Origin: Dysgonamonadaceae bacterium
GTDB lineage: Bacteria; Bacteroidota; Bacteroidia; Bacteroidales; Dysgonomonadaceae
Assembly: GCA_031272205.1 (NCBI GenBank)
Contig: JAISUH010000039.1
Coordinates: forward strand, 1 to 60,611
Direction of reading: 5' to 3'
DNA: 60,611 nucleotides
Shown here: piece after piece, positions 53,604 through 60,611 of the stretch
Layout of the letters: the number at the start of each line of letters is the position of its first letter
Numbering within the stretch: position 1 is the stretch's first letter
Position numbers and translations under genes: made by a program
Notes under the pieces: model-generated
Databases searched by the model: none
Seen by the model: the letters and a program-made list of their open reading frames with translations, nothing else
Told to the model about the DNA's origin: nothing

Positions 53604-54797
53604 TCAATCCTTTTTAGAATGGGGTAAAATCGTCAATTTTTTCTTCTCGTAAATTTTTCGGGAATTGAAAACATAAATCACCAATCCGAGGAAAACCGAG
53701 GAGGCCGCGACTACATACATCGTCGAGAAATGAAATGCCGATATGATGTAACCGCCGACCAACATCCCCAAGCCATTGCCTAAATCGAAAGCTGTCAGAT
53801 ACGTTGAGGATGCGGTTCCCCGCTTGTCTTTCGGAGCCATGTTCACATATACGGTTTGCATGGCGGGGAAAAATGTTCCGAATCCGGTTCCTATAATGAA
53901 GGCTGATGTGCAAAACAAGGGCAGCGTTTTCGCAAAAGAGTAGGATACAAAACCGATGCAGATGATGGATAGCGCAAAAATGACGGCGTGGTGCAAATAA
54001 CCTTTGTCCACCACTCTGCCCGATACCAATCGCGACATAATGATGCCCAAGGCTAAAAACAGAAACAATGTTCCGGGGTTTGCAATGCCGAGGCTTGTCC
54101 CGTAAAGCGCGGCGAAAGGGATTAGCGTTCCCCACCCGAAAGTGATCAGCACTTGGTTGAGAAAGATGGGAAATGCAGGGAGCAGAATGAAACGGTCGAA
54201 CGAAATCGGCGGCCGCTCTTTGGGTGGTCTGTATCCCACTTTGATGAAACTGACGGCCGTGATGGCCAAAAAGCCCATCGCAATGGCGCTGCCAACCAAC
54301 CACTTGAAGCCGATGGAATGGTAAATGCTCAATGCGATAAACGGAGCGACAGCCATGGCCATGTTGGTGAACATGCCGAAAAGACCGATTCCCTCAGCCC
54401 TGCGGGCTGTCGGGATAATATCGATGGCCACCGTGTTGGACGAAACGGTCGTAACCGCCCAAAAAACGCCGTGGACGAAACGCAGAATAACAAAGAATAG
54501 TACAGTTGCTGCAAACACGTATCCGAAATAGATGGAAACAAAAATCGATAAGCCAATCAGATACAGTATTTTTCGGGGGAAAATATCGACTAAATAGCCC
54601 GAAAACGGGCGGGTGAACAGCATAGCCAGCACGTATGATGAAAGCACGATTCCCACGCGCGACTCCTCAATGCCCAGCATCTCCGTCAGGTACAACGGGA
54701 TGGTCGGCATGAGCAGGTTGAACGAGCATGCGGTAAGAAAATTCGAAGCGCAGGCGATGATGAAATTTTTGTTCCAGAGCGGTTCTCGTTGTCTCAT
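53604..54797 (-). CDS. Major facilitator superfamily transporter
   Basis: A 397-residue protein with about twelve membrane helices. MFS signs are the loop motif FTRPFSGYLVDIFPRKILYL (between TM2 and TM3) and the equivalent loop after TM8 (LVSGRVVDKGYLHHAV). The substrate cannot be assigned; the family includes drug and sugar exporters. The C-terminal LTILPHSKKD is encoded by the right-hand 26-bp repeat, and its stop codon lies in the inserted segment. It converges on higBA. Confidence 0.85.
   Translation of the reverse strand: MRQREPLWNKNFIIACASNFLTACSFNLLMPTIPLYLTEMLGIEESRVGIVLSSYVLAMLFTRPFSGYLVDIFPRKILYLIGLSIFVSIYFGYVFAATVLFFVILRFVHGVFWAVTTVSSNTVAIDIIPTARRAEGIGLFGMFTNMAMAVAPFIALSIYHSIGFKWLVGSAIAMGFLAITAVSFIKVGYRPPKERPPISFDRFILLPAFPIFLNQVLITFGWGTLIPFAALYGTSLGIANPGTLFLFLALGIIMSRLVSGRVVDKGYLHHAVIFALSIICIGFVSYSFAKTLPLFCTSAFIIGTGFGTFFPAMQTVYVNMAPKDKRGTASSTYLTAFDLGNGLGMLVGGYIISAFHFSTMYVVAASSVFLGLVIYVFNSRKIYEKKKLTILPHSKKD
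53611..53636. repeat. Right 26-bp direct repeat, inside the MFS 3' end
   Basis: Identical over 26 bp to 52781-52806. It encodes LTILPHSKK of the MFS transporter on the minus strand. The repeat interval is 830 bp and contains exactly the higBA module. Confidence 0.85.
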
Positions 54798-54929
54798 GTT
54801 TGCAATCAGAGTTGCGGTATCGCAGCATCATTGTCGGCGGTAGCCGCATCGAAATATCGATAATATAAGAAAACGTTTGACGAAAAGAAAGGTTCGACGT
54901 CCCTTCACATTCCTCTCAAAAATATCGGT

Positions 54930-56411
54930 ATGTTCCCTTCAGACCTTGAAAAGGACGTCAGAAAATTGCGCAAATTAGCAGAAAACCTGAATGAATTTGA
55001 ACGGCAATTCAACGAAAATATGTTGCTCGACACAACGATAGACACAAAATTAAACCGTCTGCTCGAAATCGTTGCCGAAAAACAAAATTCAAGCCGTCAT
55101 TGCGGGCTTGACCCGCAATCTCCCGAAAGCAAGGGGATTCTGAAACAAGTTCAGAATGACGTGACTAATAAAAAAGTGATTATTTTCACCGTTTACAGCG
55201 ATACGGCGCGGTTTCTTTACAAAAACATAAAGAAATTGTATCCCAACCGCGTCGCCTGCGTAACCGGTTCGGAAGCAATGAGCAACAACGGCTATTCCGG
55301 CAAAAAATTTGAGCCGATATTGGAACGTTTTGCGCCATATACCAAACTCTACAAAGAAAAAGAATGGGATTTTGAAGGCGATTACGAAGAATGGAAAAAC
55401 TGGATAAAATCCAATAGTCCAAAAACTTACGAGAAACTGCAAAATCCGGTTGATATTCTGATTGCGACCGACTGTTTGAGCGAGGGGCAAAATATGCAGG
55501 ACTGCGACCTGATAATCAATTATGATATTCATTGGAATCCGGTGAGGCTCATTCAGCGAATGGGGCGCATAGACCGCCTTGGCTCGAAAAACGAAACAGT
55601 AAAAGGCATAAACTTCTGGCCTGCAAAGGACTACGAAGATTATCTAAACTTAAAATCGCGCGTGGAAAACCGGATGGCGGCGATGACGTTGGTTGGAACG
55701 GAACTGAACGAAGAACTTACGCCCGAACTGCAACAGATGATAAAAGACAATCCGCTGATTTCGGAACAGACGCAAAAAATGCTTGCCCAACTGCAACTCA
55801 CTTGGGACGATGTGGAAGACGGCGAAGAAACGCTGGGCTTAAACGACCTCTCGCTCGAAGAATTCAGGCAGGAACTTGTTGATTTTTTCCGCCAAAAAGA
55901 AGAATTTTTCAAACAGATGCCAAACGGCATTTATACCGGATTCAAAAAGCGTCCGCACGAGAAATTCGTGCAGATTCCCGACAGCGTGATTGCCGTACTC
56001 GGCTACCCCAAACGCCCCGAAGATACGAAAGATTGGACCTATGACGAAATTCAAATCCTGCATCAACCTCTCGAACAGGGCAATTCCGGGTCAAAGCCCG
56101 CAATGACGATAGCGTTGAAAAACCGCAATGAAATTCTCAACTTCCTGCGTTTTCACAAAAAAGAGGAACGCTCTGTGCCAAAACCGGTTGATGACGGCGA
56201 GCCAACGGTGATTAAACTGTTTTGCGATGCAGTTGCGGGCTGGATTACAGCACAGGCAACACCTGTCGCCATTGCCGAGATTCAAGACCTTTTTGCCGGT
56301 AACGGCAGAGACGCGGCACGCCACGTCTCTGCGGCAGAAACACCATTGATAGAAGAAAAATTTCAGGTAAAAAAATTCGACTTAATTTGTTGGTTTGTAG
56401 TTTCAAAATAA
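54930..56411 (+). CDS. C-terminal fragment of an SNF2-type helicase
   Basis: A 493-residue frame that starts in the middle of a helicase. It has only the second RecA-like domain: VIIFTVYSDTARFL (motif IV, 84-97), ATDCLSEGQNMQDCD (motif V, 179-193) and QRMGRIDRLGS (motif VI, 209-219), then a C-terminal region of about 270 residues. No Walker A or DEAH half is present. The frame is open upstream to a TAA at 54861, and residues there (HIPLKNIGMFPSDL) look coding, so the true gene was longer at its 5' end. Residues 55-77 come from a palindromic element. Its place before an Eco57I-class methylase suggests a restriction-type system; activity without domain 1 is unlikely. Confidence 0.75.
   Translation: MFPSDLEKDVRKLRKLAENLNEFERQFNENMLLDTTIDTKLNRLLEIVAEKQNSSRHCGLDPQSPESKGILKQVQNDVTNKKVIIFTVYSDTARFLYKNIKKLYPNRVACVTGSEAMSNNGYSGKKFEPILERFAPYTKLYKEKEWDFEGDYEEWKNWIKSNSPKTYEKLQNPVDILIATDCLSEGQNMQDCDLIINYDIHWNPVRLIQRMGRIDRLGSKNETVKGINFWPAKDYEDYLNLKSRVENRMAAMTLVGTELNEELTPELQQMIKDNPLISEQTQKMLAQLQLTWDDVEDGEETLGLNDLSLEEFRQELVDFFRQKEEFFKQMPNGIYTGFKKRPHEKFVQIPDSVIAVLGYPKRPEDTKDWTYDEIQILHQPLEQGNSGSKPAMTIALKNRNEILNFLRFHKKEERSVPKPVDDGEPTVIKLFCDAVAGWITAQATPVAIAEIQDLFAGNGRDAARHVSAAETPLIEEKFQVKKFDLICWFVVSK
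55095..55161 (+). repeat. Complete palindromic element translated in the helicase frame
   Basis: A 67-bp unit bounded by cgtcatt/aatgacg and containing two 8-bp hairpins: attgcggg/cccgcaat and attctgaa/ttcagaat. It is read in frame as RHCGLDPQSPESKGILKQVQ plus NDV. Partial copies occur at 56085, 58467 and 59122. Confidence 0.8.
56085..56108 (-). repeat. Half-copy of the palindromic element, inverted, in the helicase frame
   Basis: The minus strand reads cgtcattgcgggctttgacc, matching the left half of the 55095 element with one extra base in the loop. It is translated from the other strand as SGSKPAMT within the helicase frame. Confidence 0.65.
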
Positions 56412-56425
56412 TTATTGTACCTTTG
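56394..56425 (+). promoter_or_regulatory. Promoter of the AAA ATPase gene
   Basis: TTTG at 56394-56397, 20-bp spacer, perfect TACCTTTG at 56418-56425, 46 bp before the ATG at 56472. It overlaps the end of the helicase fragment, so the ATPase gene has its own transcription signal. Confidence 0.6.
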
Positions 56426-56471
56426 CATTGTTATTTTATGATTATCATTTTATGACGAAATTTTAAAAAAT

Positions 56472-57593
56472 ATGATTAATCCATTCATTACCAACGGTTA
56501 TGCAGGTGCAAAATATTTTTGCGACAGGGAACAGGAAACGCAAAATATCCTTTCAATGCTCCAAAACGGCAATAATTTAGCGGTAATTTCACCGCGCCGT
56601 CTGGGGAAAACCGACCTTTTACGTCATTGTTTTTCGCAGGAAGATATAAAAAAGAATTATTACTGTTTCATTATCGACATTTACGCTACCCGCTCGTTGA
56701 GCGATTTGGTAAATAAAATGGGCAAAGAAATTCTTGACGTATTGAAAAGCAAAGGCAAAAAGGCGCTGACAACATTTGTGCAGTCGCTAAAATCGCTCAA
56801 ATCCGAGATTACTTTCGACATAAACGGCAACCCCTCGTGGTCGGTAGGTTTGGGACAAATTTCCAATCCTGAAACTACGCTTGACGAGATTTTTCAATAT
56901 CTGAACGCCGCAGACAAACGTTGTTTTGTGGCTATTGACGAATTTCAGCAGATTACAAAATATGCCGAAAGCAATGTGGAAGCCACTTTGCGGACTTATG
57001 TGCAGTATTGCAGCAATGCTCAGTTCGTTTTTGCCGGCTCGCAACGACATTTGATGGGAACAATGTTTACTTCCCCTTCGCGTCCTTTCTATCAAAGCGT
57101 TACCGTGATGAATTTAGAGCCGATCCCTTTGGAAAAATATAAAGCGTTTGCACAAAAATTATTTCGCATAAACAATAAACAACTTGATACACAGGTGGTT
57201 GATTTGCTGTACAATCAATTCGACGGCATTACTTTTTATCTTCAAAAAGTGCTGAATATTTTGTTTATGAATACCGAAGTCGGTGAAACTTGCAACGCTG
57301 AAATGATTGACGCTGCCGTTAAGTATATCATTGATTTTACGGCAACTACCTACGATGATTTGCTCTATCAACTGCCCGACAAGCAAAAACAGGTACTTGT
57401 GGCTATCAGCAAAACAGGAAAAGCAAAAAATATTCTTTCTCAAAAATTTGTCCGCTTCACAGGGCTGACAAGCAGTTCCATAAAATCTGCCGTCAAAGGG
57501 CTTTTGGAAAAGGATTTGGTTACTGTTAACAAAGACATTTATCAAGTTTATGACAAATTTTTTGAACGTTGGATAAAAAATTACAATATTTAA
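56472..57593 (+). CDS. AAA family ATPase (archaeal ATPase-type, ATPase_2-like)
   Basis: A 373-residue ATPase. Walker A is the SPRRLGKT variant (40-47) typical of the ATPase_2/DUF234 group; Walker B is CFVAIDEFQQI (151-161); FVFAGSQRHLMGTMF is a sensor-1 strand. The C-terminal 90 residues form a winged-helix domain (LVAISKTGKAKNILSQKFVR; SSSIKSAVKGLLEKDLVTVN). Such genes are numerous in Bacteroidetes and mobile. It has its own promoter and lies between the helicase fragment and the methylase, so it may be an insertion into the locus or a third component; I cannot decide. Confidence 0.8.
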   Translation: MINPFITNGYAGAKYFCDREQETQNILSMLQNGNNLAVISPRRLGKTDLLRHCFSQEDIKKNYYCFIIDIYATRSLSDLVNKMGKEILDVLKSKGKKALTTFVQSLKSLKSEITFDINGNPSWSVGLGQISNPETTLDEIFQYLNAADKRCFVAIDEFQQITKYAESNVEATLRTYVQYCSNAQFVFAGSQRHLMGTMFTSPSRPFYQSVTVMNLEPIPLEKYKAFAQKLFRINNKQLDTQVVDLLYNQFDGITFYLQKVLNILFMNTEVGETCNAEMIDAAVKYIIDFTATTYDDLLYQLPDKQKQVLVAISKTGKAKNILSQKFVRFTGLTSSSIKSAVKGLLEKDLVTVNKDIYQVYDKFFERWIKNYNI

Positions 57594-57622
57594 AAAATTA
57601 AATCTTGAAACAAAAAAACAAT

Positions 57623-57691
57623 ATGGACTTAAAAATTTTCAACTCCGACACTCTATACAATGCTACCGTGCATTTTTGTTCAAGGAATTAG
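57623..57691 (+). pseudogene. Out-of-frame 5' end of the Eco57I-class methylase gene
   Basis: ATG 57623 reads MDLKIFNSDTLYNATVHF, which is the expected N-terminus of this methylase family, then runs into CSRN and TAG at 57689-57691. Adding one T to the run at 57673-57677 would continue as LFKELGIMLNTHTAL and join the long frame. So the N-terminal 17-18 codons are cut off by a one-base deletion, or by an assembly error. Confidence 0.7.
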
Positions 57692-57696
57692 GTATA

Positions 57697-60611
57697 ATGC
57701 TGAACACCCATACGGCATTGTCGCTTGACGCAAAAACCGTTTTGGGCGACAATTTCAAAGACCGCGCGCCGTTTCAAAACGTTGCCGAAACCTATTTCGC
57801 CGGATTGGTCGATGACAGGGTGTTCAGAAGCAATCTATTCGACGAAAACATTGATGCCGAAGAAGCATTAAACAACACTTCCCGCGGCGATGGATTTATG
57901 ATTTTTGCCCTGCATTTGGACAAAAAGCCCAACCGCACGGAAATATCCGAACTTACCCGCGCCTTCAATCAGCGTTCAAAGAAAATGCCGGTGCTGCTGG
58001 TGTTGAGTTACTTTCTCCCCTCGCCTGTTGGAGAGGGGTTGGGGGTGAGGTGCATTTCCCTCGCCCTTCCCGAACGCCTGCTTTATAAACAATCGTGGCG
58101 GCAAGGCGAAAAGGTCGGCAAAACAATCATTTTGCGCGATATTGATACCGAAAACACTCACGCCGGACATTTGCGGATTTTGCAAGATTTGGCAAATCAT
58201 AATGCTCATAATTTCAAAGAATTGCACGAGGCGTGGCTGCAAGCGCTTGACGTGAACATCCTCAACAAACGCTTTTATGCCGAACTCTCGAACTGGTATT
58301 TCTGGGCGATGCAGCACGTTTCGTTTCCCGACGATAAAGAAAAAGATGCTGAAATCCGCAATTCTACCAATCTTATCCGCCTGATTACAAGGATTATATT
58401 TATCTGGTTTATCAAAGAAAAAGGGCTTGTACCGGAACGGCTGTTCGATAAAACGGCTATGCGTTCCGTCATTGCGGGTTTTGACCCGCAATCCCCCGAT
58501 GCACACGATTATTACAACGCCATCCTGCAAAACCTCTTTTTCGGGACGTTGAACCAGAAAATGGACGAGCGCAAATTCGCAGGCAATACAGGCAGAAACG
58601 GTTTACAAGTGGGCGAATATGGCGTGAAAAATGTTTATCGTTGTGCCAACCTTTTCAAAATTTCGGAAGAAGAAGCGATGAAACTCTTTGCCGATGTGCC
58701 TTTCCTCAACGGCGGACTGTTCGACTGTTTGGACAGAGAAAATGAAGAAGGACGGGTGGAATATGTCGATGGATTCAGTCGAAATCCGAAAAAGCAGGCA
58801 ATTGTTCCCGATTTCCTTTTCTTCGGAAACGAGCAGAATGTTGATTTGAACAGCATTTACGATACCAAAGACAAGAGTTACAAAGCCAAAGGATTAATCA
58901 ATCTGCTGAACTCATACAAATTCACCATTGCCGAAAACACTCCGCTCGAAGAAGATGTCGCCCTCGACCCCGAACTGCTCGGCAAAGTGTTTGAAAACCT
59001 GTTGGCAAGTTACAATCCCGAAACACGAACCTCAGCCCGCAAACAAACCGGCTCGTTCTATACGCCCCGCGAAATTGTGGATTATATGGTGGATGAGAGT
59101 TTGAAAGCATTCCTTCTTTCCCGTCATTGCGGGCTTGACCCGCAATCCCCTGATTATGATAATTATAAAACGCTTGTTGAATATTTATTTTCGACTCAAA
59201 AACTTGATAATCAAGAAAATCATAATAAAATCGCGGTTCAGACAATCATTCAGAAAATTCAGACATTGAAAATCCTCGACCCCGCCTGCGGCTCGGGCGC
59301 ATTTCCAATGGGTATTTTGCTCCGTATGGTGGACATTCTGCAAAAACTTGACCCAAAAAACGAACTCTGGAAACAGCGGCAAATCGACCTTGCCAACAAA
59401 ATTGAAGATACCGAAACGCGCGAACAGGCAATTCAAAATATCGAAGAAGCATTCGCAAACAACGAACTCGACTACGGACGCAAACTTTTCTTGATTGAGA
59501 ATTGTATTTACGGAGTTGATATTCAACCGATTGCTATTCAGATTTCTAAACTGCGCTTTTTTCTCTCTCTCGTTATCGAACAGAAAGCCGACAGCGCAAA
59601 AGAAAACCTCGGCATTCGCCCCTTGCCCAATCTCGAAACCAAATTTGTGGCGGCCAATACGCTGATTGGTTTGGAAAAACCGAAAATGGAAACCGGAAAT
59701 GTGTTTACTAACGATATTACGCTTGAAATTAACAACTTGAAACGAAAATTGCAGGATATACGTCACAAATATTTCTCTGCAAACAATCGTACTCGCAAGT
59801 TGAAACTTCGCCAACATGACAAGGACTTGCGCAGCCAAATAGCAATATTGGTGGAAAAAATTGGACATTCACAAAGTAATGCGTTCAAAATAGCATCATT
59901 TGACCTTTTCGACCAAAACACTCACGCCGAATGGTTCGACCCTGAATGGATGTTCGGAATTACAGACGGCTTTGATGTGGTGATTGGCAACCCTCCATAC
60001 GTGCAACTGCAAAACAACGGCGGCGCACTTGCCAAACAATTTGAAAATTGCGGCTACAAAACCTTTGCCCGCACCGGCGATATCTATTGCCTTTTCTACG
60101 AGCGCGGATGGCAACTGCTGAAACCGCAGGGACACCTCTGCTTCATTACGTCTAACAAATGGATGAGGGCGGGTTACGGCGAGAACACACGCCGCTTCTT
60201 TGCCGAAAACACCAACCCTCGGCTGCTTATCGACTTTGCAGGCGTCAAAGTGTTTGACAGCGCAACTGTCGATGTGAATATTTTAATGTTTCAGAAGGAT
60301 AAAAACCGACAGGAAACTTCTGCCTGCATCGTCAAAAAATCAGGTATAAAAGATTTGGGCGTTTTTGTTCGACAAAATGCCGCTTGCTGTTCTTTTGGTA
60401 CTGACAGTTGGGTTGTTCTTTCGCCCATTGAGCAAGGCATAAAGGCTAAAATTGAGGTAGTTGGCACTCCATTGAAGAATTGGGATATTAACATTTATCG
60501 CGGTATTTTGACCGGATACAACGATGCCTTTATTATCGACGGAGCCAAGAAAGCCGAATTGATTGCCGCCGACCCAAAATCTGCCGAAATTATACGACCT
60601 ATTTTACGCGG
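57697..60611 (+). CDS. Eco57I-class restriction-modification DNA methylase (runs off the right edge)
   Basis: An open frame of at least 971 codons with no stop before the window ends. The N-terminal half (LFDKTAM, GKVFENLLASYNPE) precedes SFYTPREIVDYMV (near 452). The adenine-methylase motifs are DPACGSGAFPMGILL (motif I, near 528) and DVVIGNPPYVQL (motif IV, near 760-770). A TaqI-like target-recognition segment NIYRGILTGYNDAFIID is near the edge. The layout is that of type IIG or BREX/PglX-like enzymes. ATG 57697 is only the first Met after the frameshift; the natural start was ATG 57623. Three repeat-derived peptides interrupt the chain at 58010, 58467 and 59122. The nearby helicase fragment suggests a joint, now damaged, defence system. 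Confidence 0.85.
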   Translation, partial: MLNTHTALSLDAKTVLGDNFKDRAPFQNVAETYFAGLVDDRVFRSNLFDENIDAEEALNNTSRGDGFMIFALHLDKKPNRTEISELTRAFNQRSKKMPVLLVLSYFLPSPVGEGLGVRCISLALPERLLYKQSWRQGEKVGKTIILRDIDTENTHAGHLRILQDLANHNAHNFKELHEAWLQALDVNILNKRFYAELSNWYFWAMQHVSFPDDKEKDAEIRNSTNLIRLITRIIFIWFIKEKGLVPERLFDKTAMRSVIAGFDPQSPDAHDYYNAILQNLFFGTLNQKMDERKFAGNTGRNGLQVGEYGVKNVYRCANLFKISEEEAMKLFADVPFLNGGLFDCLDRENEEGRVEYVDGFSRNPKKQAIVPDFLFFGNEQNVDLNSIYDTKDKSYKAKGLINLLNSYKFTIAENTPLEEDVALDPELLGKVFENLLASYNPETRTSARKQTGSFYTPREIVDYMVDESLKAFLLSRHCGLDPQSPDYDNYKTLVEYLFSTQKLDNQENHNKIAVQTIIQKIQTLKILDPACGSGAFPMGILLRMVDILQKLDPKNELWKQRQIDLANKIEDTETREQAIQNIEEAFANNELDYGRKLFLIENCIYGVDIQPIAIQISKLRFFLSLVIEQKADSAKENLGIRPLPNLETKFVAANTLIGLEKPKMETGNVFTNDITLEINNLKRKLQDIRHKYFSANNRTRKLKLRQHDKDLRSQIAILVEKIGHSQSNAFKIASFDLFDQNTHAEWFDPEWMFGITDGFDVVIGNPPYVQLQNNGGALAKQFENCGYKTFARTGDIYCLFYERGWQLLKPQGHLCFITSNKWMRAGYGENTRRFFAENTNPRLLIDFAGVKVFDSATVDVNILMFQKDKNRQETSACIVKKSGIKDLGVFVRQNAACCSFGTDSWVVLSPIEQGIKAKIEVVGTPLKNWDINIYRGILTGYNDAFIIDGAKKAELIAADPKSAEIIRPILR
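58010..58055 (+). repeat. Second repeat family translated in the methylase frame
   Basis: The segment ctcccctcgcctgttggaga with the following ggggttgggggtgagg reads as PSPVGEGLGVR in frame. It is of different sequence from the cgtcatt element but also GC-rich and dyadic, and it adds residues that do not fit the surrounding fold (LLVLSYF before, ISLALPERL after). Confidence 0.6.
58467..58495 (+). repeat. Half-copy of the palindromic element in the methylase frame
   Basis: cgtcattgcgggttttgacc followed by cgcaatccc: the left half of the 55095 element with one extra loop base. It is read SVIAGFDPQSP, so the upstream part is in a different frame from the other copies while the downstream part is the same. 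Confidence 0.7.
59122..59150 (+). repeat. Half-copy of the palindromic element in the methylase frame
   Basis: cgtcattgcgggcttgaccc followed by gcaatcccc, identical to the left half of the 55095 element through position 25. It is translated as SRHCGLDPQSP between the FYTP motif and the cofactor-binding motif. Confidence 0.75.

Noticed and set aside
57673-57677. Classical phase variation of the methylase
   Set aside because: Five Ts is too short for usual slippage-based switching; a simple indel or an assembly error is more likely, though read data could change this.

Overview
The window looks like a Bacteroidales chromosome segment, probably of the Dysgonomonadaceae/Porphyromonadaceae type, though the species cannot be named from the sequence. 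The supporting signs are: TAnnTTTG -7 promoter elements paired with upstream TTTG-like -33 boxes; a fused nuoCD inside a complex I operon without nuoEFG; an F-type ATPase operon ordered atpD-C-(I)-B-E-F-H-A-G, with a signal peptide on subunit a; an ExbB-ExbD-ExbD-TonB cluster; a DUF5128-like beta-propeller lipoprotein; and the MoxR/DUF58/DUF4129/SpoIIM/RDD cluster. Almost all the DNA is tightly packed core genome. Accessory character is confined to the two ends and to one toxin-antitoxin insertion.

Layout. 1-877 has no gene; it is a mosaic of small palindromes and MITE-like inverted repeats. 878-2605 holds a beta-propeller lipoprotein gene with a TGA codon inside its lipobox and a thioredoxin-like lipoprotein. 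2628-8979 (minus) is the DUF58-MoxR-DUF4350-DUF4129-membrane protein-SpoIIM cluster, with a divergent RDD gene at 9002-9742. 10456-17599 is exbB-exbD-exbD-tonB-tonB, a small membrane protein, a PstS-like lipoprotein and a periplasmic TPR protein; tonB has been duplicated in tandem together with the tail of exbD. 17673-27828 is the complete 11-subunit-type nuo operon, followed by a type II NADH dehydrogenase, a TerC/Alx protein and a DUF47-Pit phosphate pair. 32280-39495 is the ATP synthase operon. 39546-41087 is a HerA-like (DUF853) ATPase.

The minus strand from 51101 to 41124 carries trmB, mrp, a Nudix hydrolase, a 996-residue TPR protein with a partner outer-membrane barrel, then ffh and folD. 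gdhA (51349-52686) is followed by a bidirectional terminator, a higBA toxin-antitoxin module flanked by a perfect 26-bp direct repeat, and a convergent MFS transporter whose last codons are one copy of that repeat.

The right end (54930-60611) looks like a restriction-modification or phage-defence locus: the C-terminal half of an SNF2-type helicase, an AAA ATPase with its own promoter, and an Eco57I-class adenine methylase that runs off the window. The methylase reading frame is broken near its start by a one-base indel. The helicase and methylase both carry palindromic repeat elements inserted in frame and translated.

Functional picture. The window concentrates membrane energetics: complex I and NDH-2 feed electrons into the chain, ATP synthase uses the proton gradient, and ExbBD-TonB spends it on outer-membrane transport. 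The most unusual signals are the translated palindromic elements in the defence-like locus, the toxin-antitoxin insertion that replaced the stop codon of a neighbouring gene, the nonsense codon in a lipobox, the tonB duplication scar, and two copies of a small covarying RNA-like terminator structure (43714-43775 and 51191-51252) that suggest an unnamed RNA family.
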